A DNA stretch of 64,000 nt from Symbiodinium natans. Taxonomy: Eukaryota; Sar; Dinophyceae; Suessiales; Symbiodiniaceae. The position numbers and the translations under genes were made by a program. The stretch is from positions 91,037 to 155,036 of the forward strand of contig CAJNDS010002476.1 in NCBI GenBank assembly GCA_905221605.1. Reading direction: 5' to 3'. The notes beneath the pieces were generated by a model. The model did no database searches and was not told where the DNA came from. It worked only from the letters and a program-made list of their open reading frames with translations. Position 1 is the first letter of the stretch. Every line of letters begins with the position of its first letter. Shown one piece after another: positions 12,241 to 24,602 of this stretch.

Positions 12241-15200
12241 GGATTGCGGTTGAGCATGGTGGCTTCAGGGTGTAGAGGGTAAACGGGCTTCGGGTCAGGG
12301 GCCCTAAGCCCTAAACCCTAAACTTGACGGTATAGGATTACAACGGCTTGCGCCCCTAAACCCTAAAAGCCTACCAGCGCTGTGTCTGCTGGCAAAGCCC
12401 TGAGACCCTAAACCCTAAACCCTAAACCCTAAACCCTAAACCCTGAAACCATAAAGTTGAACCTAGCATGGCTCAGGGCTTCTAGAGTGCTTCGGTCTAA
12501 ACGTTTTAAGGGTTTAGGATTTCGGGTTCAGCCTTTTAAGGGTTTAGGGTTTAGGGTTTAGCCTTCTGAGGGCTGAAGGTCGAGGGTTTGCAGGGTTCAG
12601 CCTCGGAAGGGTTTACGGTTTAGGGCTTAAGGATTTAGGGTTTAGGGTTTAGGGCTTTGGGGGAGAGCGTTTAGGCCCTAAACCCTAAACCCTAAACCCT
12701 GAACCTTAAACCCTAAACCCTAAACCCTAAACTCTAAACCCCGTTCAAGGTTTAGGAGTTCACCAGCTAGTATGCTTTGGGGCTTTGGGGTTTGAGGCTT
12801 CTGGGGTGGGAGGCTGTGCTGGTCTCGACTCATGGCTATGCTAGCCTTGGAGTACGGAACCCCAACCCCTACTTGGAGGTTCAGGGTAGTTATAACCCCA
12901 GTCATAACTGTACTTATAAGACCCCAAGCCGTAAGCCCCGAAGAAAAAAAATAGTTTGGGTTCGGGGTACACGGTGTAGGGCTTGTTTGCCCTCTGTATA
13001 CCGCCCATCAAAGCACCGTGAAGTTTTTAGATGAAGCAGCGGGAAGCTTGTGAAGCGTCTTTGATTAAAGCTGCGTGCTCCATCGCAGCCTTCCTGTCTA
13101 CAGTAAGTACAGTCTATTCCGTGGGAGTGCACTCCGAACTGGGCACTTACAAAACCACACCTAGCCCGGACGCTCGCTGCATTTAGGGTTTAGGATTTCC
13201 ATGGTTTAGGATTAAGAACCCTCAACCCTAAACTGGCCCTAAACCCTGAACCCTAAAATGGCCGTAAAACGCTAAACCCTAAAACAAAAGGAACTGGCCC
13301 TAAACCCTAACCCTCAACCCTGAACCCTAAGCCCCAAACCCACAAAAACAAAGGAATAACCCAGTTAAAACCCTAAACCCTAACTGGCCCTAAACCCTAA
13401 ACACTAAACCCTATATAAACCCTAAACCCTAAACCCTAAACCCACAAAAACCAGACAACCCATCTGCCTGCCCAGGCGCGTGATCTCGGAGATCAAGCCC
13501 CCAATCACCTCGCTTTTCTCCGAGGGAACCCAACCATCCACATCCAAGTCGTCGCTGTCCTCTTCCAGAGTTGGGGGTTTAGGGTTTAGGGTTTAGGGTT
13601 TAGGGTTTAGGGTTTAGGGTTTAGGGTTTAGGCTCAGGGCTTAGGGTCCCTAAGCCTTAAACACCCTAAACCCTAATTAAACACCTCAGACCCGAAACTC
13701 TGTACACTCAACCAGCTAGACTGATTGGCTGGGCCAAGCGGTTTGGAAAGTTCTCTTTGAGGTGTCTTGGTCCATGGGCCCAAACTCAAGAGTATCCAGG
13801 GGCTGTACCTTGGACCCCTAACGTTGTACCCTTGGGTTTTGAGGACCCGTCTAAAAAGTCCTTAAGGTAGAACGAGGTCCATATTACCGTAAACCCTAAA
13901 CCCCAAACTCCAAACCCTAAGCCCTAAGCCCTAAACCCTAAACCCTAAACCCAAAACCCTAAACCCTACACCTGAACCCTAAACCCTAAACCCTCTTCAA
14001 AGATCCTTAAGGTACATCCTCTAGGAGTCCTTAGGGGTGCGAGTCTTAATCCTTTGATCTTTGAGGTGTCTTGGTCAATGGGCCCAGACTCAAGAGGGTT
14101 TAGGGGTTAGGGTTTGGGGTTTAGGGTTTAGGGTTGAGAGTTCAGATGTCAGTGGCCCAATGGCTGTTGGTTTGGGGTTTTGGGCTTCCTCAGAAGGCAA
14201 CTACATCGCTTACAACACGGGCCCTAAAATATAATTGCAGGGAAGGATGCCTTTTCCTAGACCCAAGAGTAACCTAGGAATAGGGTTTAGGGTTTAGGGC
14301 TTAGGGTTTGGGGTTTAGGGTTTAGGGTTTAGGGTTTAGGGTTGAGGACCCAAGAGTAGCCTAGGAATTACACGGGTGCCCATTTTGGCTTTGGGGTTTA
14401 GGGTCCAGCATCTCAAGTAAAAGCATTCTAGTCAACCAATTGATGGGAAAAATGCCCACCTGCCTAAAGAATTCGAGGACGTTGACGTCTAAACAAATTC
14501 CTCTACATGCGCAACACGCACCCTATCTATAACGTATTGCCCTGGAAGCCTAACCCAAGAACCCTAAACCCTAGGATTGTACCCCTAAACCCTAAACCCT
14601 AAACCCCAAAACCCTAAACCTTAAACCCTAAACCCTAAACCCTAAGCCCTGAATCCGAACCCCAGGGCCTGAACCCTAGGCCGATTCACCGAATTTGGAA
14701 CAACACCGGCGCCCAGAAACTAACAACTGAACAACACCGGTGCCCAGAAACAGGTTTAGGGTTTAGGGTTTAGGGTTTAGGGTTTAGGGTTTAGGGTTTA
14801 GGGTTTCGGGCCCAGAAACCGATACTTGAACAACACCGGTGCGGTTTGAACAGCACCGGCGCCCGATTGACCGGAATTTGCACGGCGTTTAAATACAGGA
14901 AAGAGATGGTCTTAGGGATCTGAACCCGAACACCCCAAAACCCTAAACCCGGAACCACCGGCCTGCTCTATGTGCACAGGGCTCAGAGCGGGTGGCTTGG
15001 AAAATCCTGGGGAAGCGCTGTTGCTCACCTGCAGCGGAGATGCAGGGGTTAAGGGTTTTTAGGGTGTTAACTAAAAAGCCCTGAACCCTAAACCCTAAAC
15101 CCTAAACCCTAAGCCCTAAACCCTAAACCCTAAACCCTAAATTCGGGTTCAGGACTTTAGGAGAGTTCGAGGGTGTTGCTCGGACGTAGGACCTTAGCGC

Positions 15201-18200
15201 TCTGTGCTTCAGGGTGTACCTGCGACTCCCTTTACCTACAGTTTCAGGTTCAGGGTTTAGGGTTTAGGGTTTATAGGGTTTAGGGTTTCGGGTTTAGAGG
15301 GTTTATAGGGTTTGGGTTTATAGGGTTATAGGGTTATAGGGTTATAGGGTTTAGGGCTTAGGGTTTAGGGTTTAGGGTTTAGGGTTTAGGGTTTAGGGTT
15401 TAGGGTTTACGGTTTAGGGTTTAGGGTTTAGGGTTTAGGGTTTAGGGTTTAGGGTTGGGATGTTTCCTGAATAGCGATTCTAGTACTCCACATCATAATC
15501 CCTATCAAGGACTGTTAGTATAAGGGGGAACATCCCAAGTAGTTGCTACTAAACTGTAGGCAAATGAGAGTTGCAGGTAGGTCTTCAGCTTCAGGGTTTT
15601 TTTAGGGTCAGGGTGTGGGGTTTAGGGTTTAGGGTTTAGGGTTTAGGGTTTAGGGTTTAGGGTTTAGGGTTTAGGGTTTAGGGTTTAGGGTTTAGGGTTT
15701 AGGGTTTAGGGTTTAGGGTTTAGGGTTTAGGGTTTAGGGAGCCAGGGTGCGCGTGAGAGTTCATGGCCGTCATGAAGGGTTCTCAAAGGAGGAACTCGGA
15801 GGCCCCTAAACCATGCACAAAACCCCAGAACCCTCGTCCCAAACCCTAAACGCTAAACCTAAACCCTAAACCCTATGTAAACCCTAAACCCTAAACCCTA
15901 AACCCTAAACCCTAAACCCTAAACCCTAAACCCTAAACCCTAAACCCTAAACTCGCGGCCTTGACGCTCTGCGCGTGCGGGCAGGAGTCCGAGCGTTCCA
16001 CCTTGGGGTCTTGTCATGGGTTCCCCCTACTTAGGGTTTAGGGTTTAGGGTTTAGGGTTTAGAGTTTCGGGTTTACCCCCCCCCCCCCACCCCCAGGTTG
16101 CCCCCCATAGGTAAAGGCTATTTAGGGAGAATGAAGCCTAATTAAGGCTATTTAAGGGGGGAACCTAGCGGACTATTGTTTGGGTTGTTTTTTGGGTTTT
16201 TAATGGCATCTAGGGCTTGGGGTTTGGGGGTTCGGGCCTTGGGTTTAGGATTTAGGGTTTCGGGTTTAGGATTTCGGGTCTAGGGTCTAGGATTTAGCTG
16301 CCCTCTAAACTTAAAAAGCCAGGTCACCTTTTGGAGTGTTTAGGGTTTTTTGATCTACCCATAGGTAGAAGGCGCCGCGTTATAATCGAGCTGACAAGGG
16401 ACCGCACTTTCAAGAACTAACCACATGGATTGCAGTCAGACTCCCAGCCTACTCGAGCAGAACACAACCCAAAGCCCCAAACCCTACTTAGAGGTTCATG
16501 GTTACCTATCAGTAGGGGTAGCTAAGTACCCTATTCTGCGTAGGGCACGAAAACCTGTATTTATAACTACGCATGAACCTCCAAGCAAGCCACCCTGCAA
16601 GCACACCCACTCCAGAGTTCTTTCGGCCTGCTGACTCCACCAAGCTTCCCATAATTGCAGTAAAGACAAGACAGGTGCTGGACTAAACCCTAAAGCCAGC
16701 CGGGCGACATTGCAGGGAGTCGTATCCTGCCCAGGCGAAATATTGATGTCCTGGACAAAGAGAGCTTTGGGTTCTTCTAGGTTCGTAAGAGAGGGGGTTT
16801 AGGGTTTAGGAAAGTTTATGGTTTAGGGTGCTTGTAGGGTCCTTAAGGGAGGGGGTTCATGGTGGGTAGATACCCAGGGAACCTCGGACGGGGCAGGAGT
16901 CCATGACGGGGTTCTAAGTCCGTCTTGGGATGTTCCCCTTATACTAACAGTCCTTAGTAGGGATTAGAGTACCCTCTACTATCATCCCCATTAAGGACTG
17001 TTAGTACAAGGGGGAACATCCCTAAACCCTAAACCCTAAACCCTAAACCCTAAACCCTAAACCCTAAACCCTAAACCCTAGCCCCCGGAAGTCCGTCCTT
17101 CAGCGGGCTGGCTCCAGAGAGGGGACTCAAGCAGCTCGGCCTACACCCGCAAGCGTCGAGGCGCTTCGGGTTTAGGGTTTAGGGTTTAGGGTTTAGGGTT
17201 TAGGGTTTAGGGTTTAGGGCTACTTCTTAGTTGCTGAGTTCATGAGCCCCCCCAAAAAGTGTTTCAGTTCTCAAGGGGATTCTAGCCTCCCAAAAGTGTA
17301 AAGTTTTCTCATTCAGCCACTAAGATTTGCTGAAGAACCCCCCCCCCCCCCCCGCGCAAAAAAAAAGTAATAATAATAAAATAATAACATAATAATAATA
17401 ATAATCCCTATGCGGCCCTTTATAAGGAAGAATATTTTGAATTCTTGTGGGGCTTCTTAAGCAAATAGTAGTGGAGGGGTTCTAGGCTGCCCACTAACCT
17501 AGGCTTAAAAAGGGTGCCCTTTTTGGCTTAAAGGGGTTTATAAGGGAACCTGAACCCCCCAAAAAGGGAATTCTACTGGGCATCCTAGGGTTGAAGGCTT
17601 GAGGAGTTTAGGCTTGAGGGGAAGCCCTGTTCCCTCTCTTCCTGGGTTTGTAGAGGCTTGCCAGGATGACCTAAACCCTAAACCCTAAACCCTAAACCCT
17701 AAACCCTAAACCCTAAACCCTAAACCCTAAACCCTAAACCCTAAACCCTAAACCCACCATAAACCGTTGTTGATATCAACAGGGCGTTTTGCTGAAGAAC
17801 CTTATCCGACTCAGCCCGGCCTTACCTGGGTAGAGTACCACGCGCCGAAGATCCACACGCAAGGTGCCCGGTGTACGATATTCGGGGTGCCTTATTGGGG
17901 TCCATCGTAGAAGGGAATCCTACTATTTGGGAGTTGAGTTTAGGGGTCCCCTATTTTCGCAAACCCCCACAAAAAATAAGGTCTCGAGCTTGGAGCGGAA
18001 AGACCGTAGTATTCCAGACATAGCGAGGAAAATTTATGAACTCAGCGGCCGTAAACAACGCCGGTAGCCCCAACGCATGTGAAGCCCAATTGTTTTTGGG
18101 GTTTGGGGTTTAGGGTTTAGGGAAACCCCAACTACTAAACTACCCAAAGCATTCCTGAAACCTAAACCCCTACCTGCACCCCCCGAAGTAAGTAGCCGCT

Positions 18201-18520
18201 GATGAAGGTCTAAGGCTGGGGGGGGGGGGGGGTGCATTGTTGGGGGTTTAGGGCTAAATTGTTTAGGGCTAAGGGTTCAGCATCTCAACTCCAAAGCATT
18301 CAGTAGTCAAGCTCGCTTCTCTAGCAACGAATATCTACCCAACCTTTGGGTTTTGAGTTTAGGGTCTTGGGGTTTAGGGTTTAGGGTTTTGGGGTTTAGG
18401 GTTTGGGGTTTAGGGTTTTGGGTTTTCGGGTTTAGGGCGTAGGGTTGAGGGTTAAGGGCTTGATAGAGTCTTGGATCGCATCACATGAAGATGCTTCTCG
18501 TCGCTTTCCGACATTTCCCT

Positions 18521-18724
18521 CCAAGGAGGCTCATGGTACTTAGTAACCAATTATAAGGTTTAGGGTTTAGGGTTTTTGGTTTAGGGTTTAGGGGTACGTA
18601 CTAACTAATTATAACTGTACTTCTAACTGTACTTCTAACCATATTAGGGCACCCAGGGGCCTCAAAAAGTGGGTTATGAGTACACAACTATGATTAGTGA
18701 CTAAGTACCCTGAACCTCCAAGTA
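18521..18724. mobile_element. MITE family A with telomere array inserted
   Basis: A short array (18558-18592) splits the left arm. tacttagtaaccaattata before it and tacgtactaactaattata after it match at 16 of 19 bases, as expected for a target duplication. Confidence 0.75.
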
Positions 18725-21700
18725 GGCCTGCAGAAGTTTTCCACGGTTAGACCCTTTCTCTTGGCATCCCCTAAAGCCATCGTTTTCGTCGACTGTTGTG
18801 GTTAGACCCTCTCTCTTGTCAGCCCCTGCAGAAACATGGCGAGAAAAAAACGAGAGAGTTCTTGGGGAATGGCGAGCGGCAGCGAAGAAATCGAAGAAGG
18901 TCGTGGGCAATGGCGGGTGGCAGTTCGCGGCGGCGTGGCAACTCTTATTCCCCACGAAGCAACCCCCCGTTGCCCTTGAACTTGTCGCCATGGCCCCACG
19001 AACCCTAAACCCTAAACTCTAAACCCTAAACCCTAAACCCTAAACGCAGGGCAAGAGAGGTTTAGGCTTTTCGTGAGTGCTGAAGCAAGCGTATGCACTC
19101 CACTGCGGCGCCTGAGGCTTTCAAGGAAGGCGTCCGCCTCCTCCACGGAGGGGACGATGGTCTCCTGGCAGCTTTTTGGGGAGGGGCGAAAAGCAATTCT
19201 GGCAGGGTTTATAAGGTTTGGGGTTTAGGGTTTAGGGTTTAGGGGTTTAGGGGTTTAGGGTTTAGGGCTTAGGGCTTAGGGTTCAGGGTTTGGGGCTTCG
19301 GGGCAGCTCTGGCAAGGTTTAGGGTTTGCTTTGAGAGCTCACCTGGACGCCCACACAGTACCCCCAATAAGAGCCCAACAATCTGAGGGCAGTTACATGG
19401 TCCCTTAACTCGGGCCCTTTAAAGGGGACCCCTTAGAAACCCTCTACAACCCAAGGGCCCAATCTTAGGGGTAGTTGCATGGTCCCTTCGCAGGGGCCTT
19501 AAACGGTGACCCCTCATATGCCCGAATTGTACAAATCAGGGGCCCTATACTTCGGAACCCGCTTTAAGGAGGTAAGGGACCATGTTGACGGCCCATGGGT
19601 TTAGGGTTTAGGGTTTAGGGTTTAGGGTTTAGGGTTTAGGGTTCCCTTAACCCGAAACTGAGACCACGCCCACCCTCAGCATTAAGACAAAAGACACACG
19701 AGTAGTTGTATTTGGGGGAGTCTGGGTCAGGCTCAGGGATAGGGTGGCTAGCTTCGAAGGCGCTCTGCTGTGAATACCTGCATTTTCCAAAACCCGAAAC
19801 CCTAGGCTTAGAACCTACCTACAAGGTTTTCTAAGTCCCCTAAGTCCTCTACGCAGGGTATAAGTAGACTTATCATAGGGCTTCCTGGCAGCCCCGTAAC
19901 CACATTATGATAAGGGCATCCGTTTTGGGGGTTGGTTACTTTATCAGGGAACCAAGGACCAAAAACAAGGGTCAAGGCTACCACTGGGCTACTATAAGGG
20001 TTGGAAGTACCCATGAACCTCCAAGTAGTCTACAGATACCCAAAGCCCTCAACTCCTGCACCCTTGAAACACTCCGCCGCTCCTAAACCCTCAACCCTAA
20101 ACCCTAAACCCTGAACCCTGAACCCTAAACCCTGAACCCTGAACCCTAAACCCTAAACCCTAAACCCTAAACCCTAAACCCTAAACCCTAAACCCTAAAC
20201 CCTAAACCCCAAACCCTAAACCCTAAACCCTGTGTGCATCCTAGGAGCCGGCCAGGGAGACCCAGCGGTCGCCTGCACGAAGCGGACGATGCCCACCTGG
20301 GAGGTTTAGGGTTTAGGGTTTAGGGTTTAGGGTTTAGGGTTTAGGGTATAGGGTTTAGGGTTTAGGGTTTAGGGTTTAGGGTTTAGGGTTTAGGGGGTAA
20401 AAGTTCAGGTTTAGGGTTCAGGGTTTAGGGTCGTGGGGCTTCAGGGCCTTGGGGTTTCGGGCTTTAGGTCTAGGACGTGGTTCTGAGGTTTAGGGCTTTC
20501 GGGATGGGACTCGGGGGTGGAGGGTGTTAGGATTTGGGGGGGTTCAGGATTTGGGGGGTCTAAGGTCTGAAAGGGCCTGTAGGATTTAGGGTTGGTCTGC
20601 CGGGTTCGGGTTTCGAGTTTCGGGTTTCGGGTTTCGGGTTTCGGGCCCCTAGAAACGGCGTAAATACATCTGCAGTCCCCCCCCCGGCCCGCCCCCCACG
20701 GACTACCAGTCCTTAACAGGGATTATAATACCCCCTATTATAATCCCGATTACAGACTGTTAGTATAAGGGGGAACATCTCAAACCCGAAGCCCTAAACC
20801 CCAAACCCTAAACCCTAAACCCTAAACCCTAAAACCTAAACCCTAAACCCTAAAACCCAAACCGTGCAATTGGCAACCTCAGCCTTGTCCCCTCCAAGCG
20901 AGGCAAAGCGACCATGGCGTTACCAAGGAAGCCATGCGGATGCAGAACTGTGGCCTCAGCTTGTGCACGGGTTTCGGTTTTAGGGTTTAGGGTTCAGGGT
21001 TTAGGGTTTAGGGCTTAGGGTATAGGGTTCAGGGTAGTAGGGTTGAGGGTTGAGGGTGAAAGTTTCGGACTTCCGTGGACAAGAAGACGCACCGAAAATT
21101 GGGCCGGGCGGAGAGAGAGGACAAGGGAGGGGTGGGGTGGCCCTCCTCTGAGCCACCCGAAACTGCTCTTCGCTTCAGAACCTCCCCACCACCTAAACAA
21201 CAAAGAATGATTATCCTTATATTGCCCTTATAAGGACGAATATGTTTTTTTCATGTTGGTGTGGTTCCTAAACAAGTACTAAGCTCGAACCCAACCCTAC
21301 ACCGAACTGCACGACCAGCGGCGCTGCCACGAGCAACCAGGAAAAGAAGGTCACCAATCTCATACCTGACAGGGTAGAGTTTGCGGTTTAGGTTACGGCT
21401 CTGAGGGTTTAGGGTTGAGGGGTCAGGGGCACAGGTCATTCACCCCAAGCCCTAACCCAAGTCATGACGGTAAAGTATTAAGGGATAGGACGGACCCCTA
21501 GAAGGGACCCTTAATCTTATTCCCTTATAGTACCCCTCCATAACCCTTATATCATACATATACATATACACACACACCTTATATAGCCCCTGTATACCTA
21601 AGTAGCCCCCTAAGAAACCCCCGAAAGAACCCTTAAAGTCCCTTCTCAGGGTCCCTTGAAAGTAGGATCCCTTCTGGCGCCCCTGCTGCCGGCCCTCCGG

Positions 21701-22507
21701 AACAGCAACGAAGACGGGACCACCAACTAGCCATGGACGCATTCCAAGTGCGGGCTCCCCTAGCCGGGCCAGGGGTCTGCGCAACAAAATTTCCGAGTGA
21801 ACCAACTGGGGGCTTCAGGCCAGCCGAACCCTTAAGGTCCTAAACCCTAAACCTTAAACCCTAAGCCCTAAAGTTTAGAGCTTAGGGTTTAAGGTTTAGA
21901 GTTTAGGGTTTAGGGCTTAGGGTGTAGGGTTTAGGGCTTAGGGTTTCAAACCCTAAACCCCAAGTATGCTTAACCGCTTCACCATAAAACTCCCCTCAGG
22001 GTCAGCTTCCAAGACTGCAAAGTCTGGTGCAACCAACCGCTTCTGCAGTACCAGATTCTCTTGTTGCTTTTTTTGTTCCAAACTTCAGACCACGGGTCGG
22101 AGACCCTAAACCCTAAACCCTAAACCCTAGGGTTAGGGTGGGGTTAGTGCCATGTCGGACCATGGGCCCTTAGCACGGCCCCTTTACCCTTGTCTAGACG
22201 GATCCGAAGTGGGCCCTTGATATGCATAGTGACATAGTGTACATAAGGGCTAGATAACCCTAAACCCTAAACCCTAAACCCTAAACCCTAAACCCTAAAC
22301 CCTAAACCCTAAACCCTAAACCCTAAACCCTTAAACCCTAAACACAAATTAAGGGGCCCAGACTTGGAACCCCAAGCCAAGGTGCGACAATGCCAGAAGG
22401 CGCTTTACATGTCGCATGGATGGTATGGGTGCGTCCTCGGCCGGGTTTAGGGTTTAGGGTTTAGGGTTTAGGGTTTAGGGATTAGGGTTTAGGTTTGTCT
22501 CACAGGG

Positions 22508-22915
22508 TTTAGGGTATTTAGTGTACTCAGGGTATTTAGGGTATTTAGGGTATTTAGGGAATTTAGGCTGTTTTGGGGTATTTAGGGTATTTAGGGTCTT
22601 TAGGGTTTAGGCTTTAGGGTTGTCTCACGGCTCAGGGTTTGAGGCTTGAGGTTTAGGGGTGTAAAGTTTAGGTTTACGGCCTGTAAGGCTTAGCTAGAGC
22701 TTAGGCCCCCAGATACCCTAAACAGCCTAAATAACCCTAAACAACCCTAAATACCCCAAATACCCCAAATACCCCAAATACCCCAAATACCCCAAATACC
22801 CCAAATACCCCAAATACCCCAAATACCCTAAATACCCTAAATACCCTAAATACCCTAAATACCCTAAATACCCTAAATACCCTAAATACCCTAAATACCC
22901 TAAATACCCTAAATA
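22508..22915. repeat. Nine-base telomere-like variant arrays (TATTTAGGG / CCCTAAATA)
   Basis: At 22508-22605 TATTTAGGG units run on plus; at 22730-22915 CCCCAAATA then CCCTAAATA units run on minus, about 20 units, ending against TTTAGT. The two arms flank about 125 bases, and GTCTCAC occurs on each side of the first arm (22496-22503, 22621-22627). Confidence 0.85.
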
Positions 22916-23124
22916 GGGTTTAGTGGTTTGGATTTTCGGTTTCGGGCCTGTCAGGTTTAGAGCTTAGCGTTTGCGGGTTTCGGTCGTATCGTTCCGAGTC
23001 TAGGTTTAGCCTGATTTCCCCTAAACCCTAAACCCTAAACCCTAAACCCTAAACCCTAAACCCTAAACCCTAAACCCTAAGCCCAAAAACCCCAAAACCC
23101 TAAACCCTAAACCCTAATTCGGGA

Positions 23125-23556
23125 GTTATAGGTATTCTGTGTCAGCTCTTGCAAAGGTATAGAAGGGGATGCAGCGACAACCTTGGCCATGTCCTGGACC
23201 CTGGGTGTAGGGTTTAGGGTTTAGGGTTTAGGGTTTTCGGGTTTCGGGTTTCGGGGTTAGGGTTCTTCTGTATCGCTGCCATGAAAGCCACCATCGCGGC
23301 TGCGGCTTTCTGGATCCTCGTCTTGGCCGCCCCGGCCGTGTTCGGAGCCGAAACTGCGCAAAGTACGTCGCTCCGTACTTTTTTCAGGCCCGCGTCCCGG
23401 AACGCGTCCACCAACGCGTCCAAGTTGCTCACCGTCGTCTCCCTCAACAGTATGCCAGTTGCGGCATGATGTTGGCGTCCGCCGGGACGGAAAGGTTCGC
23501 CCCTGGCAGTTTCAGGGTGCGGGGTTTGAGTTGCGGGGGTACGGCTTTCAGGCTTT
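23125..23556 (-). CDS. Two exons of an unrecognised protein
   Basis: A long open segment (about 23269-23556) contains TGILLRETTVSNLDALVDAF, RDAGLKKVRSDVLCAVSAP and an alanine-rich stretch (AAAAMVAFMAAI). It joins through a phase-2 GA-AG intron of TTTAGGG/TTTCGGG repeats (23201-23268) to about 23125-23200, reading VQDMAKVVAASPSIPLQEL. Protein-like composition and the clean junction support coding. It may belong with the exons at 24318-24584. I do not recognise it. Confidence 0.48.
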
Positions 23557-23578
23557 GACAGCTTAGGGTTTAGTGCAA

Positions 23579-23708
23579 GGGCAGTTACATGGTCCGTTAG
23601 TATGGGAAGGGTTCTGCAGTATGGGCCTTTGGGAGTTATAGGTTGTATATGAGGGGTGTATAAGGGGTCCCCACTTAAGGGCCCGCACTAAGGGACCATG
23701 TGGCTACC
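23579..23708. mobile_element. MITE family G
   Basis: Ends gcagttacatggtccgttag / ctaagggaccatgtggctac; core has GGGCCC(TT) and GGGTATATAAGGGG-like stretches. Other copies: about 19390-19590, 28446-28584, 42035-42100, 63463-63610 (with a telomere array inside). Confidence 0.7.
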
Positions 23709-24170
23709 CAAAGTTACCCTAAACCCTGAAAACTAACCCTAAACCCTAAACCCTAAACCCTAAACCCTAAACCCTAAACCCTAAACCCTAAACCCTAAAC
23801 CCTAAACTAAGCGACCACGCTTTCGGCCCTAAGGGGTCGGATCGGTCCTGGAGGCGCAAGGAGAAAAGCATCGTCATATCCGGCCTCCACGGTTTTCTGG
23901 CTGGTTCTTCATAGGGAATTTAGGGTTTTTAGGGTTTTTAGGGTTTAGGGTTTAGGGTTTAGGGTTTAGGGTTTAGGGTTTAGGGTTTAGGGTTTAGGGT
24001 TTAGGGTTTAGGGCGACCCTCTTCAACCCCATAGGGAGAAAAAAACAAGCTAAGAATATCCACCTGGTGCTTATGGCGCCCCCCCCCCCCCCACCCACCC
24101 CCCTTCCCAGAACTGAAAGCACCTACTGTGCTTCAACCCTTGGGCGACCCCAGGCGACACAACAAGGGCG

Positions 24171-24315
24171 TACTTGGAGGTTCATGGTACTTAGTAACTA
24201 ATTATAACTGTACTTCTAACTGTACTTATAAGCCCCTTAAGTGCCCTAATATGGTTATAAGTACAGTTCTAAGTACAGTTACAATTAGTTACTAAGTACC
24301 ATGAACCTCCAAGTA
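24171..24315. mobile_element. MITE family A, intact copy
   Basis: Almost perfect inverted repeat over its whole length: begins tacttggaggttcatggtac and ends with its complement, with an inner palindrome of TATAACTGTACTT / AAGTACAGTTATA. No coding capacity. Other copies: 10556-10704, 12021-12240, 16486-16578, 18521-18724, 27064-27290, 40546-40674, 45661-45909, 6958-7345, and the core of intron 8 of the DUF1254 gene. Confidence 0.85.
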
Positions 24316-24317
24316 GA

Positions 24318-24584
24318 GTCTACGACCCACCATTTTCAGGCTCGAAGGACATGACAACATCCCCTGTCTCCCGCCACACACTGCAAGAGCTAGGGCACAA
24401 GTGGTGTAGCCCTAAACCCTAAACCCTAAACCCTAAACCCTGAACCCTAAACCCTAAACCCTAAACCCTAAACCCTAAACCCTAAGCCCTAAACCCCTCC
24501 AGCCCGCAACTTGCCTGGGACTCTTCCTCTTGGGGACTCTTCGGCGCTGCCTACGAATTGATTGTGGAACATACCTGCAACCAT
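24318..24584 (-). CDS. Possible 5' exons of the next minus-strand gene
   Basis: An ATG at 24584 starts an open exon to 24515 (MVAGMFHNQFVGSAEESPRG), followed by a GCAAGT donor. A phase-compatible acceptor (CTTGCAG) begins the next open segment, about 24318-24380. A family A element lies immediately downstream. The start is 19 nt past the TAA of the preceding gene, so tight packing or a mistaken start are both possible. No family recognised. Confidence 0.35.
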
Positions 24585-24602
24585 GAAGTCGGATCCCTAT
24601 TC

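Larger units (their letters stand above)
12241..23120. other. Gene-poor repeat region
   Basis: Telomere arrays every 100-300 bases, MITE families A, B, C, D, E, F, G, H, L, the nine-base variant arrays (22508-22915), and unique segments such as 18725-19005 (three overlapping open frames) and 21660-21830. No exon chain established. Confidence 0.4.
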
